The notes: generated from the letters alone by a model not told the origin. Shown: positions 1-8,570, counted from the stretch's first letter. The stretch: DNA of 9,899 bases from Flavobacteriaceae bacterium (GCA_015488935.1 WFMU01000304.1:1-9899), one strand, 5' to 3'. Translations and numbers: made by a program.

Positions 1-1313
1 GAGAAAACACTATGAAATTTATTTGTATTTATTTCACGAATTGGATTGTTCTTTAAATCGGTGATTGTGAATTTATCTTCGTAATAAAACAAATCTTTTA
101 GCCTCCAACTTTGTTTATAACCGTCTCTAATACTCTTTTTAAATCGAGCAAAATATTGCTTGTAAATATTCATTGTATTAGGAACACCGCTAAATTGAAC
201 TTCTTTATTAGCCTTATTTTCAATAATTAAGCCTAAACCTTTATTTAACAATAGAATATCTTGAGCATTTCCGTTTACTTTGAATTCATTATAAATATAG
301 GCTGTATCACCGAAATAAGTTCTTAATATTGACTCTGTTTTTATTTGCAACCAATTACCACGAAATGTAAAATAAGATTCTCTTCTATCAGAGTCTACTA
401 AAATATTGTGCAATTTTCTATAGACTGAATGAATAATTTGTTTTGTATCTACTACAATGAATTCATCTTCATTTTTTTTATAAATTGGGTTGAGTAATAT
501 TTTATTTGGTTGAGTATAGTAAAGATACGATTCATCTTCATTTCGTTGACTCGAAAATAATCCTAAGAATACTTCAATTTTATCTTTATTATACTTATTA
601 ATTAATACAGATTTCTTAATTGTAAATTTGAAAGACCTATCTGAAAAATATTTAACTAATATTTTAATGTCTTCATTGTCGCCTTCATATATCCAATCTA
701 AAGGATTTACTTTATTTGTTTTTTGTTTAACCCAAAATTCATCTGCTTCCTTTGATTTTCTTGTTATTGTAAGTGGAATGTTTAGAATCGTTTCGAGTTC
801 GTTATCAATTAGATTGTAAATTTTTATGTAATCATCAATATTTAAACCACTGTATTTTAGAATAGTATCATTGAATGGTTTAAAGATTGATTCAATTTTC
901 TCTATTTCCTGTTCTTCAAAATTCAAATTTCCAGAATCGAAATAATTATTAAAAACAGGCATACTTATTTGATAAATTCGAGCAAATTGTTCATCATCTT
1001 CATTCTCGTCAGGAAGTAATTCATCATAATAACCTGCACGAGTTCGTATAATCTGTTCTACAATTTCTCTCCATTCTTCATCTGATTCTACTTTTTTTTT
1101 TGTAACTAAATTATTATTTGAGGAGATATTTAGAGAAATTAAATATGTTAATTGTCGGAAAGGGGAATCTAATGCTTGGAAAGGATAAATTGACATTCTT
1201 GGAGGTTCAATTAGAGTAAGTAGTTGAGTAATATCTCCAACAAAAGAATTGCTATCGTATTTTGATACAAGTTCTTTTAATTTACGACTTTCTTTATCTA
1301 TATCGAATTTCAT
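1..1313 (-). CDS. Large protein with probable PD-(D/E)xK nuclease domain, 3' end beyond the window
   Basis: An open frame runs without a stop from ATG at 1313 down to base 1, giving 437 residues with the C-terminus missing. I do not recognise the family. The first ~300 residues are acidic and mostly helical in character, with no motif I can name. Residues ~315-370 look like a restriction-endonuclease fold: a helix with E327 (KTESIL), then a strand with D352 (AQDILLL), then a strand ending in E365-N-K367 (LIIENKAN). The D-to-E spacing of 13 and the ExK ending fit the PD-(D/E)xK signature. There is no signal peptide or membrane segment, so it should be cytoplasmic. By inference it could be a DNA-cutting defence or mobile-element protein. 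It starts 48 bases after the DoxX stop on the same strand, with an integron-core-like GTTGGGC just before the ATG, which suggests it was added behind that gene. A run of ten A lies in codons 71-74. The gene call is strong; the nuclease role is moderate. Confidence 0.8.
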   Translation of the reverse strand, partial: MKFDIDKESRKLKELVSKYDSNSFVGDITQLLTLIEPPRMSIYPFQALDSPFRQLTYLISLNISSNNNLVTKKKVESDEEWREIVEQIIRTRAGYYDELLPDENEDDEQFARIYQISMPVFNNYFDSGNLNFEEQEIEKIESIFKPFNDTILKYSGLNIDDYIKIYNLIDNELETILNIPLTITRKSKEADEFWVKQKTNKVNPLDWIYEGDNEDIKILVKYFSDRSFKFTIKKSVLINKYNKDKIEVFLGLFSSQRNEDESYLYYTQPNKILLNPIYKKNEDEFIVVDTKQIIHSVYRKLHNILVDSDRRESYFTFRGNWLQIKTESILRTYFGDTAYIYNEFKVNGNAQDILLLNKGLGLIIENKANKEVQFSGVPNTMNIYKQYFARFKKSIRDGYKQSWRLKDLFYYEDKFTITDLKNNPIREINTNKFHSVF

Positions 1314-1322
1314 CTAAATTGT

Positions 1323-1329
1323 GCCCAAC
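1323..1329 (-). other. Integron-core-like heptamer GTTGGGC upstream of the nuclease-like gene
   Basis: On the minus strand, CACGTTGGGCACAATTTAG lies directly before the ATG at 1313. GTTGGGC fits the GTTRRRY core at which integron cassettes join, and the 9-base distance to the start codon is as in many gene cassettes. A short palindrome, TGTTAATAACA (1331-1341), lies next to it. No partner RYYYAAC half is visible between the heptamer and the DoxX gene, so this is at best half of an attC site. The heptamer alone is expected by chance several times in 10 kb, so confidence is low. Confidence 0.2.
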
Positions 1330-1362
1330 GTGTTAATAACAACAATTAATAATCATACAAAA

Positions 1363-1770
1363 CTACATCAACAAAGTAACACCATAAACAGCAACAATAA
1401 AATAAACTGCAATGGTCATTGCACCAGCGTAGTCTTTAGCAATACGTTGTCCTAATAATAAAAGTAGTAAGGTTTTAGCAGAAATTACAGCTCCCCAAAA
1501 ACCAATTTGTAACTCGCTACTCACATATATTTGAAGTATGCCAACTAAACACAAAATACCAGCAGCTAATTCCATAAAAGCAATAAACCCAAGCATTAAT
1601 TTGGATTTATCTTTTAAAAAAGTTGCTTTAAAATGATCGTTAAAATAGGCAACATTACCATTCCAATCTATAATTTTATCTGAGGCAGAAGTTAAAAAGG
1701 TAATCATTAAAAATCCTAAAACTAATATTTGTGGTGCAAATCTGGAACTTATTTCTATTAATGTTTTCAT
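1363..1770 (-). CDS. DoxX-like small integral membrane protein
   Basis: This 135-residue protein has four predicted membrane helices, at about residues 12-30, 58-80, 88-107 and 115-134. Between helices 1 and 2 is a polar stretch (SASDKIIDWNGNVAYFNDHF), and helix 2 contains MELAAGILCLVGI. This arrangement is that of the DoxX/DoxX-like family of four-helix inner-membrane proteins, whose members are linked loosely to redox or quinone chemistry; no specific substrate can be assigned. ATG at 1770 is preceded by AT-rich sequence without a clear ribosome site, which is normal for Bacteroidota. The gene lies 41 bases after the stop of the DUF434 gene on the same strand, so co-transcription is likely. 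A near-consensus -7 box (TATATTTA, minus strand 1798-1791) in the gap could give it a promoter of its own, but this is weak. Length and helix count are normal for the family. Confidence 0.8.
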   Translation of the reverse strand: MKTLIEISSRFAPQILVLGFLMITFLTSASDKIIDWNGNVAYFNDHFKATFLKDKSKLMLGFIAFMELAAGILCLVGILQIYVSSELQIGFWGAVISAKTLLLLLLGQRIAKDYAGAMTIAVYFIVAVYGVTLLM

Positions 1771-1811
1771 TTTAATTGGTTAATTTTTGGTAAATATACA
1801 TAAAATAGACT

Positions 1812-2537
1812 TTATTTTTCATCCTTTATGGTAGCATCAATAATAAAAACTTTTTGTGTGATGTAATTTTTTAATAAATAAGCAATCATATTAAACCAAT
1901 GTTTGCAATTGTTTAATATCCATGCATCCGAACTAACAATAATAGCATTGCTATCTACTAAATATTTATCTGGATTATAATCTAAAATAACATGCCAAGG
2001 AAAACCGTTTTCTTTAGCAATATCGTATAACATCACTTTCATTCTTCCACTATTAGAAACAGGTTTATCAAAAACCCAAAGTGCCTTTTCAATTTCTAAA
2101 TCCAAACAAGCTTGTCCAATCATTTTTAATACATTTTCGGTTTGCAATACGCGTTTATAGGTTCCGTGAACGCTCGATAAATCTCGAAAACAGCCATCTC
2201 TACCTTTAAATAAAAATGCACCAGATAATAAACTTTCTAATGTAATTAAAAGATTAAAAGCATCAATAATAATCACTTTTCCTTTTAAATTGGTTATTTG
2301 TTTTTCTTTTCTAATCTTTATATTGGTATCAGAAGCAGCCATTCCTCTTACGGCTTTTTGTTGTCTTTCGTTTAAAAGATATCTGTTTCCAACCAATTGT
2401 AGAGCTGCTTTTATACCATAATTTTTTTCTAATAAATAAGACAAATCATCTACAGCTAAAAGTAATTTTACAACATTAGAAGGTTTTCCAAAATCAATGG
2501 TATCTTTTGTTAATTTCCCTCTATTTCGTGTTGCCAT
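1812..2537 (-). CDS. DUF434 and DUF5616 domain protein, probable PIN/NYN-like fold
   Basis: This protein has 241 residues if read from ATG at 2537 (MATRNRGK). The frame stays open to a GTG at 2576, but that GTG lies inside a good -7 promoter box, so the internal ATG is preferred. Residues ~20-70 match the short DUF434 domain (LLAVDDLSYLLEKNYG, LVGNRYLLNERQ). Residues ~85-235 match DUF5616, with IIIDAFNLLITLES, GRDGCFRDLSSVHG, ALWVFDKPVSNSG and AIIVSSDAWILN. Family identity is from memory of these motifs, which are shared with archaeal proteins. The strand ending in D92-x-x-N95 and the later acidic positions D114, D119, D157 and D204 resemble the metal site of PIN/NYN ribonucleases such as YacP; that is inference, and no activity is established. 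It is cytoplasmic, with no signal peptide. It is probably the first gene of a transcript that continues into the DoxX-like gene, and it is divergent from the macroglobulin gene. Confidence 0.82.
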   Translation of the reverse strand: MATRNRGKLTKDTIDFGKPSNVVKLLLAVDDLSYLLEKNYGIKAALQLVGNRYLLNERQQKAVRGMAASDTNIKIRKEKQITNLKGKVIIIDAFNLLITLESLLSGAFLFKGRDGCFRDLSSVHGTYKRVLQTENVLKMIGQACLDLEIEKALWVFDKPVSNSGRMKVMLYDIAKENGFPWHVILDYNPDKYLVDSNAIIVSSDAWILNNCKHWFNMIAYLLKNYITQKVFIIDATIKDEK

Positions 2538-2575
2538 TTTTTCTTTTTTGATAAATTTATACCATACTTTTATCA

Positions 2576-2583
2576 CAAATATA
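2576..2583 (-). promoter_or_regulatory. Bacteroidetes-type -7 promoter box for the DUF434 gene
   Basis: The minus strand reads TATATTTG, a full match to the TAnnTTTG box recognised by the primary sigma factor of Bacteroidota. Transcription would begin near 2569, leaving a leader of about 30 bases before ATG 2537, and this rules out the GTG at 2576 as the start. I see no convincing TTG element at the usual -33 distance. Confidence 0.5.
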
Positions 2584-2858
2584 AATTATTCTCTAACGAT
2601 TATTAATCTAAAGAAGTTTTATTGTGATTATTTCTTAAATTTACAGGCAAACTAAACGTTCTTTAAAAACCATAAATAAGTCAAAACGAATTCTTGTATT
2701 TTATACACGCTTACAATAGCATACAATACAATTGCTAGTTTTACCAATATAGTACCATATATATTGTATAATTTTATGATATGTAATTAACTAAATTGGT
2801 ATTCTAAGTGCTTATTCGTAAAAATTTCTTTGAAAAACCAATCCTAAAATCCGTACTA
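2584..2858. other. Divergent intergenic region upstream of the macroglobulin gene
   Basis: This AT-rich region has no plausible gene and must hold the macroglobulin promoter. The best -7 candidate on the plus strand is TAAATTGG (2792-2799), one mismatch from TAnnTTTG, which would give a leader of about 50 bases before ATG 2859. A second near-match, TAAATTTA, lies near 2637. An inverted repeat CAATATA-N8-TATATTG (2745-2751 and 2760-2766) lies about 25 bases upstream of the first candidate and could be an operator, but such A/T repeats arise easily by chance. The part from 2808 to 2858 is open in the macroglobulin frame from a GTG but is better read as untranslated leader. Confidence 0.4.
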
Positions 2859-5800
2859 ATGAAATCAAAAATCTATTCCTTAATCAAAACCATATTATTA
2901 ATAAGTTTTGTGTCTGTTACTATTTTTTCTTGCAAAAAAAACACTAAATCGGCAAATAACGATAATCTATTTAAATACAGAGAATACGTGTATTATACTA
3001 CATCTGGAACCATTTCTACTTCTGCTCCGATAAAGATAGTATTAGCAAAAGATGTAGATGGTTGGGAGGCAAATACAGAAATTACAGATAATATTCTTAG
3101 TATATCTCCATCTGTTAAAGGAAAGCTACAAGCATTAAATAAACGAACTTTAATTTTTAAGCCAGACACTCCTTTAAAAGCAGAGACTACCTACACGGTA
3201 ACGTTGCAATTAAAAAAGTTGTTTCCGATTAAAAAAGAATTTAAAAAATACAAGTTCTCTTTTATGACCTTAAAGCAAAACTTTAAGATTAACACAAACG
3301 ATTTACAATCTTATTCTAGAGATTGGCAATACCTTAAAGGAAATATTCAATTTGCCGATAATATTGCTATTACAGATATTAAAGAGCTAATTACTGCCAC
3401 TCAAAAAGGAAAAAAATTAAAGCTAAAATGGGATGAAAATAATGGAGATTTTGCATCTTTATTTGATTTTACCATAGATAGTATTCAACGTTTTGATGAT
3501 GATAGTACAATAGACATCAACTGGAATGGAAAAAAATTAGATATTGATAACAAAGGAGAAAATACCTTTAAAATAATTGGAAAAAATAATTTTTCGGTAG
3601 TAGGTATTCAGGTAATAAAATCACCAGAATTATATGTACAAATTAATTTTTCTGACCCATTAAAAAAGCAGCAAAATTTTAAAGGTTTAGTTAATTTAGA
3701 AAAAGGAGGAAAATTAAAATATGTAGTAGATGGTAATGTTTTAAAAGTATATCCAAGCAATCGAATTGTAGGAAATGTAAATCTAGAAGTATTTACAGGA
3801 ATTAAAACAAACGAAAATGTAAAATTGAAAAAAGCCTATTCCGAAAAAGTAGCTTTTGAACAATTAAAACCACAAATAAGACTAGTAAATAGTGGTGTTA
3901 TATTACCAAATTCAGAAAAATTAAATTTTAATTTTGAAGCAGTAAACCTAAAATATGTTGATGTTCGCGTAATTAAAATATACGAAGATAACGTACTACA
4001 ATTTTTACAAACCAACGAATTAAGTAGTAATAATCAATACGAAATACGTAGAGTAGGAAGACGAATAGCCAAAAAAACCATTAAATTAATAAATAATGAT
4101 ATGGATAACGACGGTAAATTTAAAACCTATTCGGTAGATTTATCTAAATTAATTCATGCAGAACCTGGAGCAATTTACAGAGTAGAATTGAGTATGAAAC
4201 AAGAATATGCACTGTATGTATGCGATGGCTCAGAAACAACCTCAAATAGCGAAGATGATTACGAAGAAGACTACTACGAAGACGATTATTACTACGACGA
4301 TACACAAAACTATACCGTAGAAGAAGCTAAAGAACTCGACGAACGGGAAGAACAATATTGGGACAATCTAATTTACGGTTACAAAAATAATCGCTATTAC
4401 AATTGGGAAGATAGAAAAAATCCTTGTAAAGAAGCATATTACAATCAAGATAGTAGAACGGTAAGCCAACATATACTTGCATCTAACTTAGGTGTAATTG
4501 TTAAAAAAGGAGAAAATAAAAATTACTATTTTGCCGTTACAGACATACTAACCACCAATCCAGTTTCTGGAGCAACCATAAAACTATACAATTACCAACA
4601 ACAAGAAATAGGAACTACAACAACAGATGCAGATGGATTTGCAACCTTTCATCAAGATAAAAATGCCTACTTCGCTATAGCGAAAAACGGATTGAATACC
4701 ACATATATAAAACTAGACGACGGACATTCACTATCATTAAGTAAATTTAATGTTTCTGGAAAACAAGTTAAAAAAGGACTGTTAGGCTATATTTATGGAG
4801 AACGTGGCGTATGGCGACCAGGAGATACAATACATCTAAACTTTATTTTAAACGATAAAGCAAACAAATTACCAAAAGGACATCCAGTAAAAATGGAAGT
4901 AACAGATGCCAGACAAAAATTAATTTACAAACAAACCCTAACACAAGGAGCTAACGGATTTTACAAATTTGATGTACCAACATCAGATACATCGCCAACA
5001 GGAAATTGGAATGCTGTAGTAAGTGTTGGAGGAGCAACATTCTACAAATCGTTAAAAGTAGAAACCATTAAACCAAATCGATTAAAAATAAATATCGATT
5101 TTCCAGAAAAAGTACTACACGCAAATAAACCAATAGCAGGAAAATTAGGCGTAAAATGGCTGCATGGCGCACCAGCAAAAAATCTGAAGGCAGATATTAA
5201 TGTTAAATTTAGCAATGCTTATACAGGATTTCCAAAATTTCCAAAATATGTATTTAAAGACCCAACAAGAAGTTTTAATGGCGAAGAATTAACCATTTTT
5301 GATGGAAAATTAGACGAAGAAGGAATGGCAAACATCTCTAAAAAAATAAACCTTGGAAACAAAGCACCAGGAATGTTAAAAGCCTCTTTCTTTACCAGAG
5401 CATTTGAAAATGGTGGCGACTTTTCTATGGATGTTTTTACTAAAAACTATGCACCATATATCTCATTTGTTGGATTAAAATCACCAAAATCACGTGCTTA
5501 TGGCTCCTATTATACCAACGAAGATATTACCTTTGACGTAGTAACCGTTGATGATAAAGGAAATCCAATAAAAAGAAAAGGATTAGAAGTAAGAATCTAC
5601 GAAATAAAATGGCGTTGGTGGTGGAGTTCATCTTACGACGATTTAGCATCTTATGTAGGAAGTAGTGTGCATAAACCATACAAATCATTTAAAATAAATA
5701 CAGATAATAACGGTAAAGCATCTTTTACAGTAAATGTAAAAGAGCACGACGATTATTATGGAGGTCGCTATTTAATTCGAGTTTACGACCCAAAAAGTGG

Positions 5801-8480
5801 ACATGCAACTGGACGTACTGCCTATTTTTACAGAGATTGGTGGAGACGTAGTAATAATGGTGGCGATAAAGAAGCTGCAAAAATGTTGGTGTTTTCTTCC
5901 GATAAAACAAAATATAATGTTGGCGAAACTGCACGAATTACCTTCCCTTCTGGAACCGAAGGAAGAGCTCTAGTAAGTATTGAAAATGGTAATGAAGTAA
6001 TAAGCCAACAATGGGTAAAAACAAATCCCGAAGCCTCGGGAGGAGAAACTATTGTTGACATTCCAATTACCAAAGCAATGTCTCCAAATGTATTTGTAAA
6101 TATTTCCTTATTACAACCACACGCATCAGTAGAAAATGATTTACCATTGCGTTTATACGGAATAATTCCAATCTTGGTAGAAGACCCAAATACAAGGCTA
6201 CAACCTGTAATTGATATGCCAAAAAAATTACGTCCAGAAGAAAACTTTACCGTAAAAGTAAGCGAAAAAAATGGAAAAAGAATGACCTATACCATTGCAG
6301 TTGTGGATGAAGGATTACTAGATTTAACACGATTTAAAACACCAAATGCTTGGAATGATTTTTACCAAAGACAAGCACTAGGCGTAAAAACTTGGGATAT
6401 TTTTGACGATGTGATTGGTGCCTATTCAGGTAGTATAGAACAAGTATTTGCCATTGGTGGAGATGAGGAAGCTAGTGGAAAAAAAGCAAAAAAAGCAAAC
6501 CGTTTTAAACCTGTTGTAATGACTTTAGGACCGTTTACTATTGGTGCAAATAAAAGCAAATCACACACCATAAAAATGCCAAAATACATAGGTTCTGTAC
6601 GTACTATGGTTGTGGCTGGTGACAATAATTCTCCAGCTTATGGAAATGCACAAGAAACCACACCAGTAAAAAAACCATTAATGGTCTTAGCATCGCTTCC
6701 GCGAAAATTGAGTCCAGGTGAAAAAGTAACACTACCAATTACCGTTTTTGCAATGGAAAATAAAATCAAAAATGCAAAAATATCCTTAAAATTAAGCAAC
6801 GGTATTAAAATTATTGGTAACCAAACACAAAACTTACATTTTGCAAAACCAGACGAAAAAATGGCATACTTCCAATTAGACGTTTCCGAAGCAAAAGGTA
6901 TTGGAAAAATTGAAGTAATTGCCGAAGGAAATGGCGAAAAATCATCATACGAAGTAGAAATAGATGTGGTAAATCCAAATCCAGTAACCAATAAAGCAAT
7001 TGATGTAGTACTAAAACCAAATGGAACACAAACCATTGATTTTACTACATTCGGAATCAAAGGAAGTAATAGTGCCGAAGTAGAATTTTCTACGTTACCA
7101 GCCATGAACTTCACACAACGTATGGAATACCTTATTCGTTATCCACATGGATGTGTAGAACAAACGACATCAAGCGTATTTCCACAATTGTATTTAGGAG
7201 ATATTTTTGACTTAACTGCACAGAAAAAACAAACCATGGAAAATAATGTAAAAATTGCCATAAAAAAACTAGGAAATTTCCAAACACCAAGCGGAGGCTT
7301 GAGTTACTGGTCTGGAGGAAATACAGCCAACGATTGGGGAAGTAGCTACGCAGGACACTTTATGATTGAAGCAGAGAAAAAAGGATTTGTTTTACCACTT
7401 ACCTTTATGAGTAACTGGTTAAAATACCAAAAACAAGCAGCAAAAAATTGGCGTATTGATAATCGTTATAACAATACCTTAAATCAGGCGTATCGTTTAT
7501 ATACACTTGCCCTTGCTGGTCATGCAGACTTATCATCTATGAATCGCTTAAGAGAAAGTAAATTGAGTAACGATGCTAAATGGCGTTTAGCTGCTGCCTA
7601 TGCTATGGCTGGACAAAAAGAAGTTGCCAAAAAAATAGCTAATACCGCAAATATTGACTTTAAACCGTATCGCTACGATTATTTTACCTACGGTTCTGTA
7701 GATAGAAATAGAGCAATGGCAATGGAAACTATGTTGCTTACAAACGACAGTCAATTTCTAGAAATTGCAAAAACTATAGCAAAAAGATTGTCATCTAAAA
7801 GTTATATGAGTACACAATCTACATCTTACAGTTTATTAGCAATGGCAAAAATGGTGGAGAAAAATGGCGGAAGACCAATGAACATCAAATATACTTTAAA
7901 CAGTACTTCTGGTGCAATAAATACCAAATATGCCGTAGCACAGCGTAGTTTAAAAGTAAAACAAGGTGCAAATAATCTTACCATTACCAATAATGAGGCA
8001 AATACTGTTTTTATACGAGTTTTAAATACGGGAATTTTACCATTAGGACAAGAAATTACTGAAAAACGAAACCTAAATATTCGTATCGTTTATAAAGATA
8101 AAGACGGAAAAGCAATAGATGTAAGCAAACTTACACAAGGAACCGATTTTATGGCTTCTGTAACAATAAGTAACGAAAAAAGAGAATATGTAAACGATAT
8201 TGCACTTACCGAGATTTTCCCTTCTGGATGGGAAATTGTAAATACAAGATTTACAGATTATGGTAATGTAAAATCAAGTTCCGCAAACTTTACAGATATT
8301 AAAGATGATCGTGTAAACTTCTATTTCCATTTAGAAAGTGGAAAAAGTAAAACATTTAATGTATTACTAAACGCATCGTATTTAGGCAAATATTACCTGT
8401 TTGGTGTACAAGCAGAAGCAATGTATGATGATAATTTCTTTACAAGAACTAAAGGACAATGGATTGAAGTGGTAAAATAA
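2859..8480 (+). CDS. Lipoprotein alpha-2-macroglobulin family protein with intact thioester
   Basis: This envelope-anchored protease trap has 1873 residues. The start at ATG 2859 (MKSKIYSLIK) gives a clean lipoprotein signal: a basic start, a hydrophobic core and the lipobox IFSC with C25. The upstream GTG at 2808 would add 17 residues in front of the signal and is rejected. Domains in order: N-terminal MG/Ig-like repeats from ~40; an acidic tyrosine-rich loop at 465-481 between C455 and C523; the MG motif GERGVWRPGD (647-656); VDEGLLDLTRFKTP (from 1149) leading to the bait-like segment; the A2M domain at ~1214-1310 (GSVRTMVVAGD, KKPLMVLASLPRKLSPGE); the thioester domain with CVEQ at 1432-1435 and GGLSYW at 1479; and a C-terminal receptor-like MG domain from ~1787. 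In the family, a protease cuts the bait, the Cys-Gln thioester opens and the protease is bound covalently. Only four cysteines are present in total. Homologues are often next to pbpC; here none follows, and terminator-like hairpins lie just after the stop. Confidence 0.95.
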   Translation: MKSKIYSLIKTILLISFVSVTIFSCKKNTKSANNDNLFKYREYVYYTTSGTISTSAPIKIVLAKDVDGWEANTEITDNILSISPSVKGKLQALNKRTLIFKPDTPLKAETTYTVTLQLKKLFPIKKEFKKYKFSFMTLKQNFKINTNDLQSYSRDWQYLKGNIQFADNIAITDIKELITATQKGKKLKLKWDENNGDFASLFDFTIDSIQRFDDDSTIDINWNGKKLDIDNKGENTFKIIGKNNFSVVGIQVIKSPELYVQINFSDPLKKQQNFKGLVNLEKGGKLKYVVDGNVLKVYPSNRIVGNVNLEVFTGIKTNENVKLKKAYSEKVAFEQLKPQIRLVNSGVILPNSEKLNFNFEAVNLKYVDVRVIKIYEDNVLQFLQTNELSSNNQYEIRRVGRRIAKKTIKLINNDMDNDGKFKTYSVDLSKLIHAEPGAIYRVELSMKQEYALYVCDGSETTSNSEDDYEEDYYEDDYYYDDTQNYTVEEAKELDEREEQYWDNLIYGYKNNRYYNWEDRKNPCKEAYYNQDSRTVSQHILASNLGVIVKKGENKNYYFAVTDILTTNPVSGATIKLYNYQQQEIGTTTTDADGFATFHQDKNAYFAIAKNGLNTTYIKLDDGHSLSLSKFNVSGKQVKKGLLGYIYGERGVWRPGDTIHLNFILNDKANKLPKGHPVKMEVTDARQKLIYKQTLTQGANGFYKFDVPTSDTSPTGNWNAVVSVGGATFYKSLKVETIKPNRLKINIDFPEKVLHANKPIAGKLGVKWLHGAPAKNLKADINVKFSNAYTGFPKFPKYVFKDPTRSFNGEELTIFDGKLDEEGMANISKKINLGNKAPGMLKASFFTRAFENGGDFSMDVFTKNYAPYISFVGLKSPKSRAYGSYYTNEDITFDVVTVDDKGNPIKRKGLEVRIYEIKWRWWWSSSYDDLASYVGSSVHKPYKSFKINTDNNGKASFTVNVKEHDDYYGGRYLIRVYDPKSGHATGRTAYFYRDWWRRSNNGGDKEAAKMLVFSSDKTKYNVGETARITFPSGTEGRALVSIENGNEVISQQWVKTNPEASGGETIVDIPITKAMSPNVFVNISLLQPHASVENDLPLRLYGIIPILVEDPNTRLQPVIDMPKKLRPEENFTVKVSEKNGKRMTYTIAVVDEGLLDLTRFKTPNAWNDFYQRQALGVKTWDIFDDVIGAYSGSIEQVFAIGGDEEASGKKAKKANRFKPVVMTLGPFTIGANKSKSHTIKMPKYIGSVRTMVVAGDNNSPAYGNAQETTPVKKPLMVLASLPRKLSPGEKVTLPITVFAMENKIKNAKISLKLSNGIKIIGNQTQNLHFAKPDEKMAYFQLDVSEAKGIGKIEVIAEGNGEKSSYEVEIDVVNPNPVTNKAIDVVLKPNGTQTIDFTTFGIKGSNSAEVEFSTLPAMNFTQRMEYLIRYPHGCVEQTTSSVFPQLYLGDIFDLTAQKKQTMENNVKIAIKKLGNFQTPSGGLSYWSGGNTANDWGSSYAGHFMIEAEKKGFVLPLTFMSNWLKYQKQAAKNWRIDNRYNNTLNQAYRLYTLALAGHADLSSMNRLRESKLSNDAKWRLAAAYAMAGQKEVAKKIANTANIDFKPYRYDYFTYGSVDRNRAMAMETMLLTNDSQFLEIAKTIAKRLSSKSYMSTQSTSYSLLAMAKMVEKNGGRPMNIKYTLNSTSGAINTKYAVAQRSLKVKQGANNLTITNNEANTVFIRVLNTGILPLGQEITEKRNLNIRIVYKDKDGKAIDVSKLTQGTDFMASVTISNEKREYVNDIALTEIFPSGWEIVNTRFTDYGNVKSSSANFTDIKDDRVNFYFHLESGKSKTFNVLLNASYLGKYYLFGVQAEAMYDDNFFTRTKGQWIEVVK

Positions 8481-8503
8481 GATTTAAACTAGTTAGGATG
8501 TCA

Positions 8504-8521
8504 CTCCCAAATTTTTGGGAG
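8504..8521 (+). terminator. Short hairpin after the macroglobulin gene
   Basis: CTCCCAAA (8504-8511) pairs with TTTGGGAG (8514-8521), 23 bases after the stop codon. It is not followed by a T run, and the nominal two-base loop means the innermost A-T pairs would open. It may help to end transcription or protect the 3' end together with the stronger hairpin that follows. Confidence 0.4.
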
Positions 8522-8537
8522 GAGCTCTAATTAAAAT

Positions 8538-8570
8538 AATCAGGATTTCACTTAGGGTGAAATCCTGATT
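8538..8570 (+). terminator. Strong 14-bp hairpin, probable terminator of the macroglobulin gene
   Basis: AATCAGGATTTCAC (8538-8551) pairs perfectly with GTGAAATCCTGATT (8557-8570) around the loop TTAGG. It starts 57 bases after the macroglobulin stop. A-rich sequence precedes it (TTAAAAT) and AAAATT follows, so the T-rich tail is better on the minus strand; it may act in both directions between the convergent genes. Confidence 0.6.

Noticed and set aside
628..819. Plus-strand 63-codon frame within the nuclease-like region
   Set aside because: It lies antisense to a 437-codon uninterrupted frame with coherent protein content.
1..1313. Assignment of the nuclease-like protein to the Shedu (DUF4263) defence family
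   Set aside because: The catalytic-type residues are similar in kind, but the surrounding sequence does not match Shedu as I know it; only a generic PD-(D/E)xK call is supported.
2538..2576. Upstream GTG start for the DUF434 gene
   Set aside because: The GTG lies within the TATATTTG promoter box, so it would not be transcribed from that promoter, and the extra 13 residues are not part of the recognised domain.
2745..2766. CAATATA-N8-TATATTG as a specific operator
   Set aside because: Arms of seven A/T-rich bases are common by chance in this composition, and there is no regulator gene nearby to support it.
2808..2858. Upstream GTG start for the macroglobulin gene
   Set aside because: It would put 17 extra residues before an otherwise typical lipoprotein signal that begins MKSKIYSL at 2859.
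5725..7114. Several minus-strand open frames of 67-158 codons opposite the macroglobulin gene
   Set aside because: They overlap a clear full-length gene, overlap one another, have skewed composition and match no family; they are frame shadows.
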